Positions 32,198 through 42,300 of a stretch of 53,341 nt of DNA are shown in pieces. Below the pieces are notes generated by a model. It saw only the letters and a list, made by a program, of their open reading frames with translations, was not told the origin of the DNA and made no database searches. The stretch's first letter is position 1. Each line of letters begins with the position of its first letter. This DNA is from Gemmataceae bacterium (lineage in GTDB: Bacteria; Planctomycetota; Planctomycetia; Gemmatales; Gemmataceae): positions 1-53,341 of the forward strand of contig JAKEET010000051.1 of assembly GCA_022616435.1 (NCBI GenBank), written 5' to 3'. Both the position numbers and the translations under genes were made by a program.

Positions 32198-32977
32198 ACG
32201 CCGCGGCCGGCCGTCCCCACCGTCCAGGTAGGCCCCATTCACTACCAGATCCTGTGCGGCGCCGGCCTGCTGCTCATGGCGCTGGCGCAATTCGACCAGG
32301 GCATGTTCCTGGGCAACCTGCTCGTCGCCTGCATCGGCCTGTTGGGCATTCTCTCCAAGACGCGCGTCGGGCCGATCCTCGTGCTGCTGGGCTTCGCCGC
32401 CGCCCAGATCGCCTTTCATCGCCTCCGCTTCGGCGACCGTGACGACGTCCGGCCCTTGCTTGACCTCCGCGATCTGCTGCTCGCGGTCGGACTGTTGATC
32501 TACATCACCGCCAACTACCGGCTGCAAGGCCTGTGGCTGCAGATCCTCCCCATCGACGCCCGCCAGCGGCAAGCCCAGCGCACGGAAAGCGGCCTGCTGA
32601 CGTTCGAACGCATCGAGCAGAAGCGGGCGAGCCGGCTGCTGACGCCGCCGGAGATCGCGCGGTTCGTGCTGGCGGTCCCGCTGGTGGCGATCGCCAGCCA
32701 GTTCCTGTGGCTGGTCGTCGCGCGGCGCTGGGAGCTGGCGGTCTTTCCGGAGCGGTTCTTGCGGCTCGTCAACCTGGCGTGGTTGACCGTCGTCGGCATG
32801 CTGGTCGTCGGCGCGATCTTCACGCATTGGCGCCGCCGGCAGATGGACGGCGCCGCCGCCCAGGTATGCCTCGAAGACACGCTGTGGCGCGAAACCCGCC
32901 GCGAACAGCGCCGTATCTTCCGCTGGCTGGCCTGGCGAAGATTGCACGAACGGACGGCGGCGCAAACCCAACCATGA
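32114..32977 (+). CDS. Multi-pass membrane protein of the MoxR/DUF58 operon
   Basis: A 287-residue protein. The first 28 residues are a repeat (MNHQATKDRAMNDQ and on) made by the 15-base tandem array. About six hydrophobic helices follow (ILCGAGLLLMALAQF, LLVACIGLLGIL, ILVLLGFAAAQIAF, LLLAVGLLIYITANY, VLAVPLVAIASQFLWLVVA, AWLTVVGMLVVGAIF). The C-terminal tail is basic and cytoplasmic. I do not recognise a family. The ATG at 32114 overlaps the DUF58 stop; any of four later ATGs in the repeat could also serve. Position suggests a role in the same envelope complex. Confidence 0.75.
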   Translation: MNHQATKDRAMNDQAMKDRAMNDQAMNDTPRPAVPTVQVGPIHYQILCGAGLLLMALAQFDQGMFLGNLLVACIGLLGILSKTRVGPILVLLGFAAAQIAFHRLRFGDRDDVRPLLDLRDLLLAVGLLIYITANYRLQGLWLQILPIDARQRQAQRTESGLLTFERIEQKRASRLLTPPEIARFVLAVPLVAIASQFLWLVVARRWELAVFPERFLRLVNLAWLTVVGMLVVGAIFTHWRRRQMDGAAAQVCLEDTLWRETRREQRRIFRWLAWRRLHERTAAQTQP

Positions 32978-33006
32978 CCTGCCGTCAGCGGCGGATCGGA
33001 GTTGCC

Positions 33007-34008
33007 ATGTCCCACCATCGTTGCACGCGCCGCCGGTTTCTCGGCACGACCGCCGCCGCGCTGGCGCCGGCCGCATCGGCGCCAGCAGCGGCGCCAGATC
33101 GCCCCGTCGCCGAGCTGCGCGCCAAGGCCCTCGTGGCCGTCACGCTCGACCTGGAGATGAGCCGCAACTTTCCAACCTGGGAAACGACCCACTGGGATTA
33201 CGAGAAGGGCAACCTCAACGACGAGACCAAGCGCTACACGGTCGAAGCCTGCCGCCGCATCCGCGGCCGCGGCGGCGTGGCCCACTGCTTCGCCGTCGGC
33301 CGGGTGTTCGAGCAGGAGGACGTCGGCTGGCTGCGCGGCATCATCGAGGCCGGGCACGCCGTCGGCAATCACACGTACGATCACGTCAACGTGCTGGCGA
33401 CGCGGGCCGAGGACATCCAGTTCCGGTTTCGCCGCTGCCCATGGCTGATCGAAGGGCAAACGCCGGCCCAGGTCATCCGCCACAACATCCAGCTTTGCAC
33501 AGCCGCGCTCCGCAACCGCGTCAACCTCGCCCCGGCCGGCTTTCGCACGCCGGGAGGCTTCCGCGACGGCTTGCGCGAGCATCCGCACGTCCAGCAGCTG
33601 CTGCAGGACCTTGGCTTCACCTGGGTCAGCAGCTTGTACCCGGCCCACGCGCTCGGCCCGCGCGCGACCGAGGACGTGTTGCGCAGCATCGTCCACGCCC
33701 AGCGGCAAGCGCAGCCGTTCGCCTATCCGCGCGGCCTGATCGAGATTCCGATGAGCCCGATCAGCGACATCGGCGCGTTCCGCGGCGGTCGCTGGCGGCT
33801 GGACGACTTCCTGCGGGCGATCCGCATGGCGCTGGAGTGGTGCCTCGACAACCGCGCCGTGTTCGATTTTCTATGTCACCCGTCATGCCTGTACGTGGTC
33901 GATCCGCAGTTCCGCGCCGTGGAGCTGATCTGCGACATGGTCCGCCGCGCCGGGAATCGCGCCCTGATCGTGGATCTGAATGCGATCGCGCGGCGGGTGG
34001 CGCGATAG
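33007..34008 (+). CDS. Tat-exported polysaccharide deacetylase
   Basis: A 333-residue protein with a twin-Arg signal (RRRFLG at 8-13, then an Ala-rich stretch to about 33). The mature part has a NodB homology pattern: AVTLDLE near the start with the catalytic Asp region, HTYDH (122-126) as the metal-binding His pair, RTPGGFRDG, and a late FLCHPSCLY segment. It likely removes acetyl groups from an envelope or external polysaccharide. The start is placed at the Met before the Tat motif; upstream sequence in the same frame overlaps the previous gene. It converges with the PQQ-like gene, 14 bases apart. Confidence 0.85.
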   Translation: MSHHRCTRRRFLGTTAAALAPAASAPAAAPDRPVAELRAKALVAVTLDLEMSRNFPTWETTHWDYEKGNLNDETKRYTVEACRRIRGRGGVAHCFAVGRVFEQEDVGWLRGIIEAGHAVGNHTYDHVNVLATRAEDIQFRFRRCPWLIEGQTPAQVIRHNIQLCTAALRNRVNLAPAGFRTPGGFRDGLREHPHVQQLLQDLGFTWVSSLYPAHALGPRATEDVLRSIVHAQRQAQPFAYPRGLIEIPMSPISDIGAFRGGRWRLDDFLRAIRMALEWCLDNRAVFDFLCHPSCLYVVDPQFRAVELICDMVRRAGNRALIVDLNAIARRVAR

Positions 34009-34022
34009 CCCTCCCGGAGACT

Positions 34023-35357
34023 TCAATCTGCCGCGATGCAATACAAGAAGTTCTCTCCCCGCAAGAACAGTTGCCGGCCCACCAGCACGGGCGAGGCATC
34101 CACCCGGTCGCCGAGCTCGTTGGTGGCGAGAACCTCGAGCTGGTCGCTTTGCTTCAGGACCAGCGCCGTGCCGGCGCGGTCGACCAGGTAGATTCGGCCC
34201 GCGGCCGCCGCCGGCGAGGCGTAAAAGCTTTGCTGGCCCGGCAGGCGCTCGCGGTCGAGGATCGGCTGGCCGGTCTTGCGGTCCAGGATGGTCAAGAGCG
34301 CGACGTTCGCCTGGGTGAAGATGAGCCGGTCGTTCACGAGCAACGGCGACGGGACGTACGGCGTGCCCTTGCGGTAGCGCCAGGCGAATGCGTTGGCCGC
34401 GCTGACATCGCCGACGCTGTCCAGCGGCACGGCGAAGGCCGTCGATGTCCCGTAGCCGGCCATGCAGTACACGACGCCGTCCGCGGCCACCGGCGACGGG
34501 ATGGCGTTGACCGTCATCGGCCCGCATTGCCAGAGCTCCCGGCCGGTTGCCAGGTCATAGCCACGCGCGCGGTTGGTGCCGTTGACGACGACCTGCGTGC
34601 GGCCCTTGTGTTCGACCACGAGCGGCGTGTTCCACGACGTGACCTCGTCGCGCGGCGTTCGCCACAGGGTCTTGCCGGTGCGTGCGTCGAGGCAGATCAG
34701 CGCCGCGTCCTTTTCCTGGTCCCAGTTCAGGAGCAAGCGGTCGCCGTGGATCACCGGCGTGACCGCCTCGCCCCAGCCCAGCCGCGTGATCAGCCGCCCG
34801 AAATCGCGCCGCCACTGGAGCTTGCCGTCCAGGTCATAGCAGAAGATGCCGAACGACCCGAACGAAACGTAGAGGCGCTTGCCGTCGGTGGTCGGCGAGC
34901 CGGCGGCGTACGAATGCGAGCCATGATGGCCCTCGTGCGGCACCTTCTCGGCCGCCTGCCGCCGCCAGCGCAGTTTTCCGGTGTGGCGGTCGAGGCTGAA
35001 GACGACAAACTGGTAGTACGTGTTCGGCGGCGTGGTCTTGCGCTCCAGCGTCGGATCGACTTTCGGCAAGTCGGCGGGCGCCGCCACCCGATCGGTCTTG
35101 ATCGCCGTGACCACGAAGACTTGGTCGCCCCACACGATGGGCGTCGCACTGCCGCGCCCCGGGAGCGGCGTCTTCCATTGGATGTTCGTCTTCCTATCCC
35201 AGACGATGGGCGGATCAGCTTTCGGCGCCGTGCCGTTGGCCTGGGGCCCGCGCCAGTGATGCCAGTTATCCAGGCGGGCCGTCGCGAAGTCGTCCTGAGC
35301 ATGAACTCGATTGGCTGCCAGCACAGCGACCGTCAGAAGCAAGGTGAGCCGAACCAT
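34023..35357 (-). CDS. Secreted PQQ-like beta-propeller protein
   Basis: A 444-residue protein with a signal peptide (MVRLTLLLTVAVLAANRVHA, cut before QDD). The body is a beta-propeller of PQQ-type repeats: HWRGPQANGTAPKADPP at the start, then blades such as DLDGKLQWRRDF, DARTGKTLWRTPRDE and DLATGRELWQCGP. Such planctomycete outer-membrane or periplasmic proteins are often annotated as PQQ-binding-like and mostly lack a dehydrogenase site. GAGGAA lies five bases before the ATG at 35357. It is divergent from the ECF sigma gene, with 226 bases between. Confidence 0.88.
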   Translation of the reverse strand: MVRLTLLLTVAVLAANRVHAQDDFATARLDNWHHWRGPQANGTAPKADPPIVWDRKTNIQWKTPLPGRGSATPIVWGDQVFVVTAIKTDRVAAPADLPKVDPTLERKTTPPNTYYQFVVFSLDRHTGKLRWRRQAAEKVPHEGHHGSHSYAAGSPTTDGKRLYVSFGSFGIFCYDLDGKLQWRRDFGRLITRLGWGEAVTPVIHGDRLLLNWDQEKDAALICLDARTGKTLWRTPRDEVTSWNTPLVVEHKGRTQVVVNGTNRARGYDLATGRELWQCGPMTVNAIPSPVAADGVVYCMAGYGTSTAFAVPLDSVGDVSAANAFAWRYRKGTPYVPSPLLVNDRLIFTQANVALLTILDRKTGQPILDRERLPGQQSFYASPAAAAGRIYLVDRAGTALVLKQSDQLEVLATNELGDRVDASPVLVGRQLFLRGENFLYCIAAD

Positions 35358-35446
35358 GTCGATTCCTCGGCACAAGGGGATTGGGACGGTGGCAGGCTTG
35401 GTCCATCTTACGAGCTCAGCCGTGCCCAGGGGGCCAGACTCCCTTC

Positions 35447-35462
35447 GGATCGCGGGCGATCC
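35447..35462. promoter_or_regulatory. Palindrome GGATCGC-GG-GCGATCC between divergent genes
   Basis: Seven-base perfect inverted arms with a two-base centre, in the gap between the PQQ-like gene and the ECF sigma gene. A -10-like TACAAT lies at 35496-35501, facing the sigma gene. It could be an operator, but there is no direct evidence. Confidence 0.3.
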
Positions 35463-35583
35463 GGCTTGACTATGGTGTCCGGCTGGACCGTGCCTTACAA
35501 TCCATCGGAATCGCCCGCGGGAAACGAGCCCAGCGTCAAGACGATTGCCTCCTTTGCGCACCTAATGGGGTGTGGACCCGGAC

Positions 35584-36216
35584 ATGGCACCTGACGACGG
35601 TTTGACGCGCTTGCTGCACGATGCGGCCGCCGGCGACGAGGCGGCGGCGCGGGAATTGTTCGCGCTGCATCGGGACCGGCTCAAGCGCATGGTGCATCTG
35701 CGCCTCAGCCGGCGCTTGCAAAGGCGCGTGGACGACTCCGACGTCGTCCAGGAAGCGCTGATCGATTGTGCGCGCCGGTTGCAAGAGTACGTGGCCGATC
35801 CCAAGCTGCCGTTCTATCTCTGGCTGCGGCACATGACCGGGCTGAAGCTGGCGGAGGTCCATCGCCGCCACCTGGGGACGCAGCTCCGCGATGCCGACCG
35901 CGAAGTGACCTTGCACCGCGGCGGCTTGCCGGCAGCCGACTCGATGTCCCTGGCGGCCCACCTGCTGGGTCAACTCACGACGCCGTCGCAGGCCGCCATC
36001 AAGGCCGAGACGCGCCTGATTGTTCAAGACGCGCTGAACAACATGGACCCGACCGACCGCGAGGTGCTGGCCCTCAAGCACTTCGAGCAGCTCTCGACGA
36101 GCGAAATCGCCGACGTGCTCGGCATGTCCAAGGCGGGGGCCGGCAGCCGCTATCTGCGCGCCATCAAGCGGCTCAAGGAAATCCTGTCGCAGATTCCCGG
36201 TTTCATGGAGGCGTGA
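35584..36216 (+). CDS. ECF-type sigma factor upstream of Ser/Thr kinases
   Basis: A 210-residue sigma factor. Region 2 has VDDSDVVQEALIDCARRLQE and FYLWLRHMTGLKLAEVHRRH. Region 4 has MDPTDREVLALKHFEQLSTS, with helix-turn-helix EIADVLGMSKAGAGSRYLRA. This type is often found beside Ser/Thr kinases in planctomycetes, which fits the two kinase genes that follow. No anti-sigma gene is adjacent. The ATG at 35584 is preferred; a GTG at 35572 would add four residues. A 15-base tandem repeat follows its stop. Confidence 0.88.
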   Translation: MAPDDGLTRLLHDAAAGDEAAARELFALHRDRLKRMVHLRLSRRLQRRVDDSDVVQEALIDCARRLQEYVADPKLPFYLWLRHMTGLKLAEVHRRHLGTQLRDADREVTLHRGGLPAADSMSLAAHLLGQLTTPSQAAIKAETRLIVQDALNNMDPTDREVLALKHFEQLSTSEIADVLGMSKAGAGSRYLRAIKRLKEILSQIPGFMEA

Positions 36217-36264
36217 TCGTCATCAGCGTGATCGCGATCGGCGTGATCGCGATCGGCGTGATCG
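36211..36264 (+). repeat. 15-base tandem repeat GCGTGATCGCGATCG between sigma factor and kinase
   Basis: Two exact copies (36226-36240 and 36241-36255) are flanked by partial copies at 36211-36219 and 36256-36264. The unit contains the palindrome GATCGCGATC. It fills most of the 88-base gap between the sigma factor gene and the giant kinase gene; the first partial copy includes the sigma stop codon. Confidence 0.9.
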
Positions 36265-36304
36265 TGGGGTGTGCATCCCAACTTCACTGGCGTGTGGGGA
36301 ACCT

Positions 36305-39300
36305 ATGGCTGGATCCGCATCCGAATCGAGGTCGGAACTCGTCCTGGAGCTCGCCGAGGAGTTCCTCGATCGCTACCGCAGGGGCGAGCGGCCGCCGCTC
36401 AAGGAGTATGTCGACCGGCATCCCGAGCTGGCGGCGGAAATCAAGGAAGTGTTCCCCGCGATGGCCATGATGGAGAACATCGCGGTCGCCGATTCGTCGC
36501 TGGAAGGGAGTGAGCCGGACAAGACCGCCAAGCCGGCGGAAGCCGCCCTGAAGCAGCTTGGCGACTATCGCATCATCCGCGAGATCGGCCACGGCGGCAT
36601 GGGCGTCGTCTACGAGGCCGAACAGGTTTCGCTCGGCCGCCACGTGGCGCTCAAGGTGCTGCCCAACCAGGCGCTGGCGGACGCCAAGCACAAGCGCCGC
36701 TTCGAGCGCGAAGCCAGGGCGGCGGCCAAGCTGCACCACACCAACATCGTGCCGGTCTTCGGCGTCGGCGAGCACAACGGCCTGCCTTACTACGTCATGC
36801 AGTTCATCCAAGGCCTGGGCCTGGACGTGGTGCTCGAGGAGCTGAACCGCATGCAGCCCGGCGCCGCCCACACGCCGACCGGGTTGCCGACGGCCGGCGA
36901 AATCCACATTTCGCGCCGCGAGTCCGCCGCCAACATGGCGCGGTCGTTGATCACCGGCGCGTTCCAGCAAACGGCCGACGACGAGGAACGCGAACCCCAT
37001 CCGCAACCGACCTTCGCCGCGACCGTGGATGAGCCGGAGATGGGTCAGGCGGCCGCGGCTGCGCCGGCGCCAGAGTGTCCGCCACCGCGAGTCCCCGCGC
37101 CGTCCGGCTCGTTGAGTCTGTCGGATTCGTTCACGGTCTCGTCCTCGTCGATCACCCTTCCGGGAAACAGCGCCGCCACGGACCACCGCCGCGCCGGCAA
37201 GAAGCAGAGCTACTGGCAAAGCGTGGCCAACATCGGCCGGCAGGTGGCCGACGCGCTGGAATACGCCCACAAGCAGGGCATCCTGCACCGCGACATCAAA
37301 CCGTCGAACCTGCTGCTCGATCTGCGCGGCACGGTGTGGGTGACCGATTTCGGCCTGGCCAAGGTCGCCGGCCCCGGCGGCGACAACCTGACGCACACCG
37401 GCGACATCCTCGGCACCCTGCGCTACATGCCGCCGGAGGCGTTCGAGGGCCAGAGCGACGCCCGCGGCGACGTGTATTCGCTCGGCTTGACCATGTACGA
37501 ACTGCTGGCGATGCGGCCGGCGTTCGACGAGCGCGACCGCAACAAGCTCATCAAGCACGTGACCACGGGCGAGCCAACGCCGCTGCACAAGGTGAATCGC
37601 GAAACCCCACGCGACCTGGTCACCATCATCCACAAGGCGATCGACCGCGAACCGAGCCGGCGCTACGCCACGGCGGAAGATCTCGCCTCCGACTTGCAGC
37701 GCTTTCTCGATGATGAACCGATCCTGGCGCGGCGGCAAACGCAACTCGAGCGCTACTGGCGCTGGGCGCGGCACAACCCGGGGATCGCCATTCTCGGCGG
37801 CGTGCTGTCGGCGGTGCTGGTCATCGTGACGCTGGCCTCTCTGGTGGTGGCCGGCCGGATGTCGACCCTGGCTGACAACGAAGCGCAAGCCGCGGCCGAT
37901 GAGCGGACGGCCCGGGCGGCGGCGGTCGCCGCCCAGGATCGCGAGGCGAAAGAGCGTGCGAAGGCCGAACAGGCCAAGAAGGCTGCCGAGGACAGCAAAC
38001 TGCGCGCCGAACAGGCGCTGCGGAAGGCCGAGGAGAACTTCGCCAAGGCGCGGGCGGCGGTCAACGATTACCTGACCGCGGTCAGCGAGGACGATCGTCT
38101 CAAGTCGCCCGGTCTGCAAGGGCTGCGGATTCAACTGCTCCAGTCGGCGTTGCAGTTCTACCAGGAGTTTCTCAAGGAGCGCGGCGACGACCCGACGCTG
38201 CGGAAGGAGCTCGCCGGCGTTTATTTCAAGGTCGGCGAAATCCATCGCGAGCTCGGCCACATTCCGGCCGCCGGCCAGGCGCAGGCGCAATCGCGGCGGC
38301 TCTACGAAGCGCTGGCCGCCGAGGATCCGGCCGATCCTGCCCTCCAGTATGGACTGGCCATGTCCATGTCGCGCTTGGGGGCCCACACTCAAGCCGTGGC
38401 CATCCTCGAAAAGCTCGTTCAAGCCGATGATCCCAAGTATCTCTACGAGCTGAGCCTGGCGTACAACAGCATCGCCATCGGAGCGGCCAAAATGGACAAG
38501 GCGAAAGAACTGGAGTTCCTGCGCAAAGCCCTGGGCGCCGCCGAACGCCTGGTCAAGCTGCGGCCCGACGATGCGGATGCGCGCGTGGTGATGTCGGCGA
38601 GCTGCAACAATATCGCGATTCGAATCTGGCACAAGCACGACGCCGAGGCCCTGGAACTGCTGCGCCGGGCCGCCGAGGAAGACGAAGCTGCCTATCGGTT
38701 GGCGCCCAACCACCCGCTGGCCGCGCGCTTCTTGACGATCGGGTTGAACAACGTCGCCAGCACCGCGCTGCGCCTGGGACTCACGGACGAGGCGCTGGCG
38801 GCGCATCGGCGCCGGGTCGAGGTGCTGGACCGCCGCGCCCGCGACAACCCGACGCTTCCGGGGGTGGACGCGGCCTTGGCCGGCGGCCTTGGCGTCTTGC
38901 TGTACGAGCTGCGCCAGGCGGGCCGATGGGAGGAAGCGGCCAGGACGGCGGACAAGGCCCGCGATCGACTCGCGGAAGCGACCGAAGAGACCACGGAGTT
39001 CTTCCGTCAGTTGTCGTACTTTCACATGACCGCGTATTCCGTGGCCGTGGCCCGGGCCAAGGCCAGACCGAACGAACAGACCAGCACGGAACCGGAAGCC
39101 GCCGCCGTGGTGGGTTCCCTGCGGCAACACGTGATGGCTGGGTGGCGCGATCCCAAGTGGCTGCGGACTGATTCGCGGATCGAACCCTTTCGTCAACGGG
39201 CCGATTTCAAGGAACTGCTCGCGCTGGTGGACGAGCTGACCGCGGCCGACACGATGGCCCGCAGCTCATCGGCCAGCCCCGATGACAAGCTGGCCGCCCG

Positions 39301-42300
39301 GCAGAAGATGCTGACGATCCACGAGGCGCTGGCCCGCCCCTTGCCGCCGGACCGCTTCGTCCGCCGCAACCTGGCCAAAGCCCGCCAGGAGCTGGCCCAG
39401 GCCCTGCTCGACGCCGGCCGCGTGGACGATGCCCGGCTGGCGTTCGACGAGGCGCACGCGGTCCGACAGCAGCTTCTCCAGGAATTCCCCTCCAACGAGC
39501 AGCTGCGCGCCGACCTGGCGCAAAGCCAATCCGCCGCCGGCGATCTCTTCGCCGCCGCCGGCAAGCTCGGCGACGCCGTCAGGACCTGGGGCCAGGCCCT
39601 GGCGACACTGGAAGGCGGCCTGAAATCCAATCCCAACAGCATTCCGTTCCAGACGTCGCTCATTCAGCGGCTCTTGCACATCGCCGATCAATACGGCAAG
39701 GTCGGGCTCTGGCACGACGCCGCCAAGCTCTACCGCCGGGCCTTCGAAGTTCAGCCCCCGACGGGGTACCACTACTGGTTCTTCCTCGCCAACGTCCTGC
39801 TGGAAACCGGCGACGCGGACGGCTTGCAAACGCTCGCGAAACAGATGGCGGCGCGCATGGCGGCCGACAAGGGCGTCGATCTCCTCCACTCGGGCCGCAT
39901 CATGTTGCTGATGCCCGACGCCGCCGCTCGCTATCCCAAGGAGGTGCAGCTAGCCGCGAAGGTCAATTATCAGGAGCGGGATTGGCCGGCCTGGTGCCAG
40001 GGGCTGGCGGCGGTCCGGATCGGGCAAGCGGCGCAGGCGCTGCCTCTGCTGGAGAAGGTGAAAGACCCGCTCCAAAAACTGCCGGTCCAGGCGCTCGCCC
40101 TGCATCAGCTTGGTCGAACGGCCGCGGCGCGGCAAGCCTTGCATCAAGCCGATTCGATCGCCGATCAGCGCCTGCGCGAGGGACTGGCCCAGGAAAAGTT
40201 GAAGGTTCCCGATGCCTGGTGGGCGGACTGGCTCTTGTTCCGCCACCTTCGGCGCGAGGCCCATCAAAAGATTCACGGCACGGCCATGCCGGATTCGCCG
40301 TACGAAAGGTTGTTCCGCGGCCGCGTGCTGGGCGCCCTGGATGAGCACGACAAGGGCGAGGCCGAGCTTACGGCGGCCGTCGCCATCCGGCCCGACGACG
40401 CCGACGTCTGGTTGACCCGCAGCCGCATCTTCGCGAAGCTCGGCCGCAATGATCGCATGGCCGCCGATCTGCTGAAGGCGCAACAGTTCAAGGGGGACGA
40501 CCCGAAGACGTGGATCGAAACCGGCCGGATGCTCGCCGAACGGGGCGAACACAAGCAAGCCGATGTCGCCTTCGCCCGCGCCGCCGCCCTGGGCAAGGGC
40601 GAGCTGAATCGTTTCCTGGAATCCGGTTGGTGGATGGTCGGGCCGTATCCGAACCGGCTCGAGCAGCCGTGCCCGCCGGAGCTGAATCCCGACCCGTCGA
40701 AGCCGGTGGCGGCCGTCGGCCGAGCCGGCAACCTGACGTGGCAAGCCGTGTCGACGAATGCCGCCGACGGCGCCATCAATCTCCAGAGCGTCGCCGCCGC
40801 CTCCGGCAACGCCTCGTTCTACGCGCTGGCGTACGTCCACGCGGATCGAGACCGCACCGCGAGCCTTCATTTCTTCACCGGCAGCGATTTCCGGCTGTGG
40901 GTCAACAACAAGCTGGTGTTCGCCGGGTCAAGCGTTCAAGGAAACGTCGGCGCCTGGATCCCCATCGTCCTCCGAGCCGGCCGCAACCAACTGCTGCTGA
41001 GGATGCCCGGCAAGTTTTGCGAATGCCAGTTCGAGGACGCACCCAGCCGCCGGGCCTATGGCCTGATGGCACTCGGCCTCTGGGCCGAAGCGGCCGAAGC
41101 GTTCGCCGAGGCCGACCGCCGGGGGCCGCTCGAGCCGTGGCGGACGATGTACCGGACCAGGTGTCTGCTGGCCGTTGGCAAACATGACGAAGCCCGGCGC
41201 GTGTTTGGCGAAGCCGTGCTGCGTCACGAAGAGACCACGAACGAGCTCGCGCGGAACCACCTGGGCTTGGCTTGCCCTTTGCCGCCGGAGAAAAGTCCCG
41301 CGCGGGATCGCCGGGTTGCGCTCCAGCTCAAACTGCTGGATCGGGAGATGAACGCTGGCAAGCACTACTGGCTCGGGCACAGCTACTTCCGCGCCGCCCG
41401 CTTTGACGAGGCCGAGAAGAGCATCCGGCAGGCCATTGCGGATGGGGACCGGCTCGCGTATTACCCGCTGCTCGCCTCGACACTCCACTATCTCGGCCGG
41501 GCGGACGAGGCACGCCAGGTGCTGGACGCCGCGGAACAACGATCCACCGCGCTGGTCAAGGACGCGCTGGCGGCGAAATCATACCACACGCCCTTGGATT
41601 GGTATGACGAGCTGTTCTTCCGATCCACGCTTCCCGAAGCCCAGTTGCTGATTCGCGGCATGGTCTCCGACCCGACCGCAGACGAGGCGGCCCTTCTTGC
41701 CAAGGCCCGACGGCGGCTCGCCGAGCTCGACAAGGCCGACGACTTCGTGCGCTTGACCGAGACGTACCCCAAGCAGCCGCGACTGTGGATCGATCGCGGC
41801 CGCCGGCTTGGTGAATCGGGGCGCTGGGATGAAGCGGCCCGGGCGTTCGCCAAGGCCGCGGAGCTGGGCCCCAAGTCGCCGCAGGTCTGGAAGGAGCGCG
41901 GCCGCGCTTACGCCGAGCTCGGCAAATGGGATGAAGCCGCCGCCGATTTCGTCAAGGCGCTCGACATGGCGCCGCCCCCCAAAGCCAAGTCTCCACAGTT
42001 CCCCTGGCAGCTCGACCGCGACGGCCTCGACGATCTGCTCGTTCGCTGGGATGAGGTGTTTGATCGAGTCACGAAACAGCGGCCCAAGGATGCGGTCCTT
42101 TGGGTCCGCCGCGCCCAACATTTCGCACGGCTGGGCCGATGGGTCGAGGCCGAGGTTGCACTGCGTCGCCACCACGAGCTCCAACCCCAGAACCATTGGA
42201 ATGCGTATTTGCAGGCGCCGCTGCTCCTCCAGCAAGGAGACGTGACCGGCCATCGCGAGGTGGCACTGGCGATGCTCCAGCGCTTCGGCGGCACGACGGG

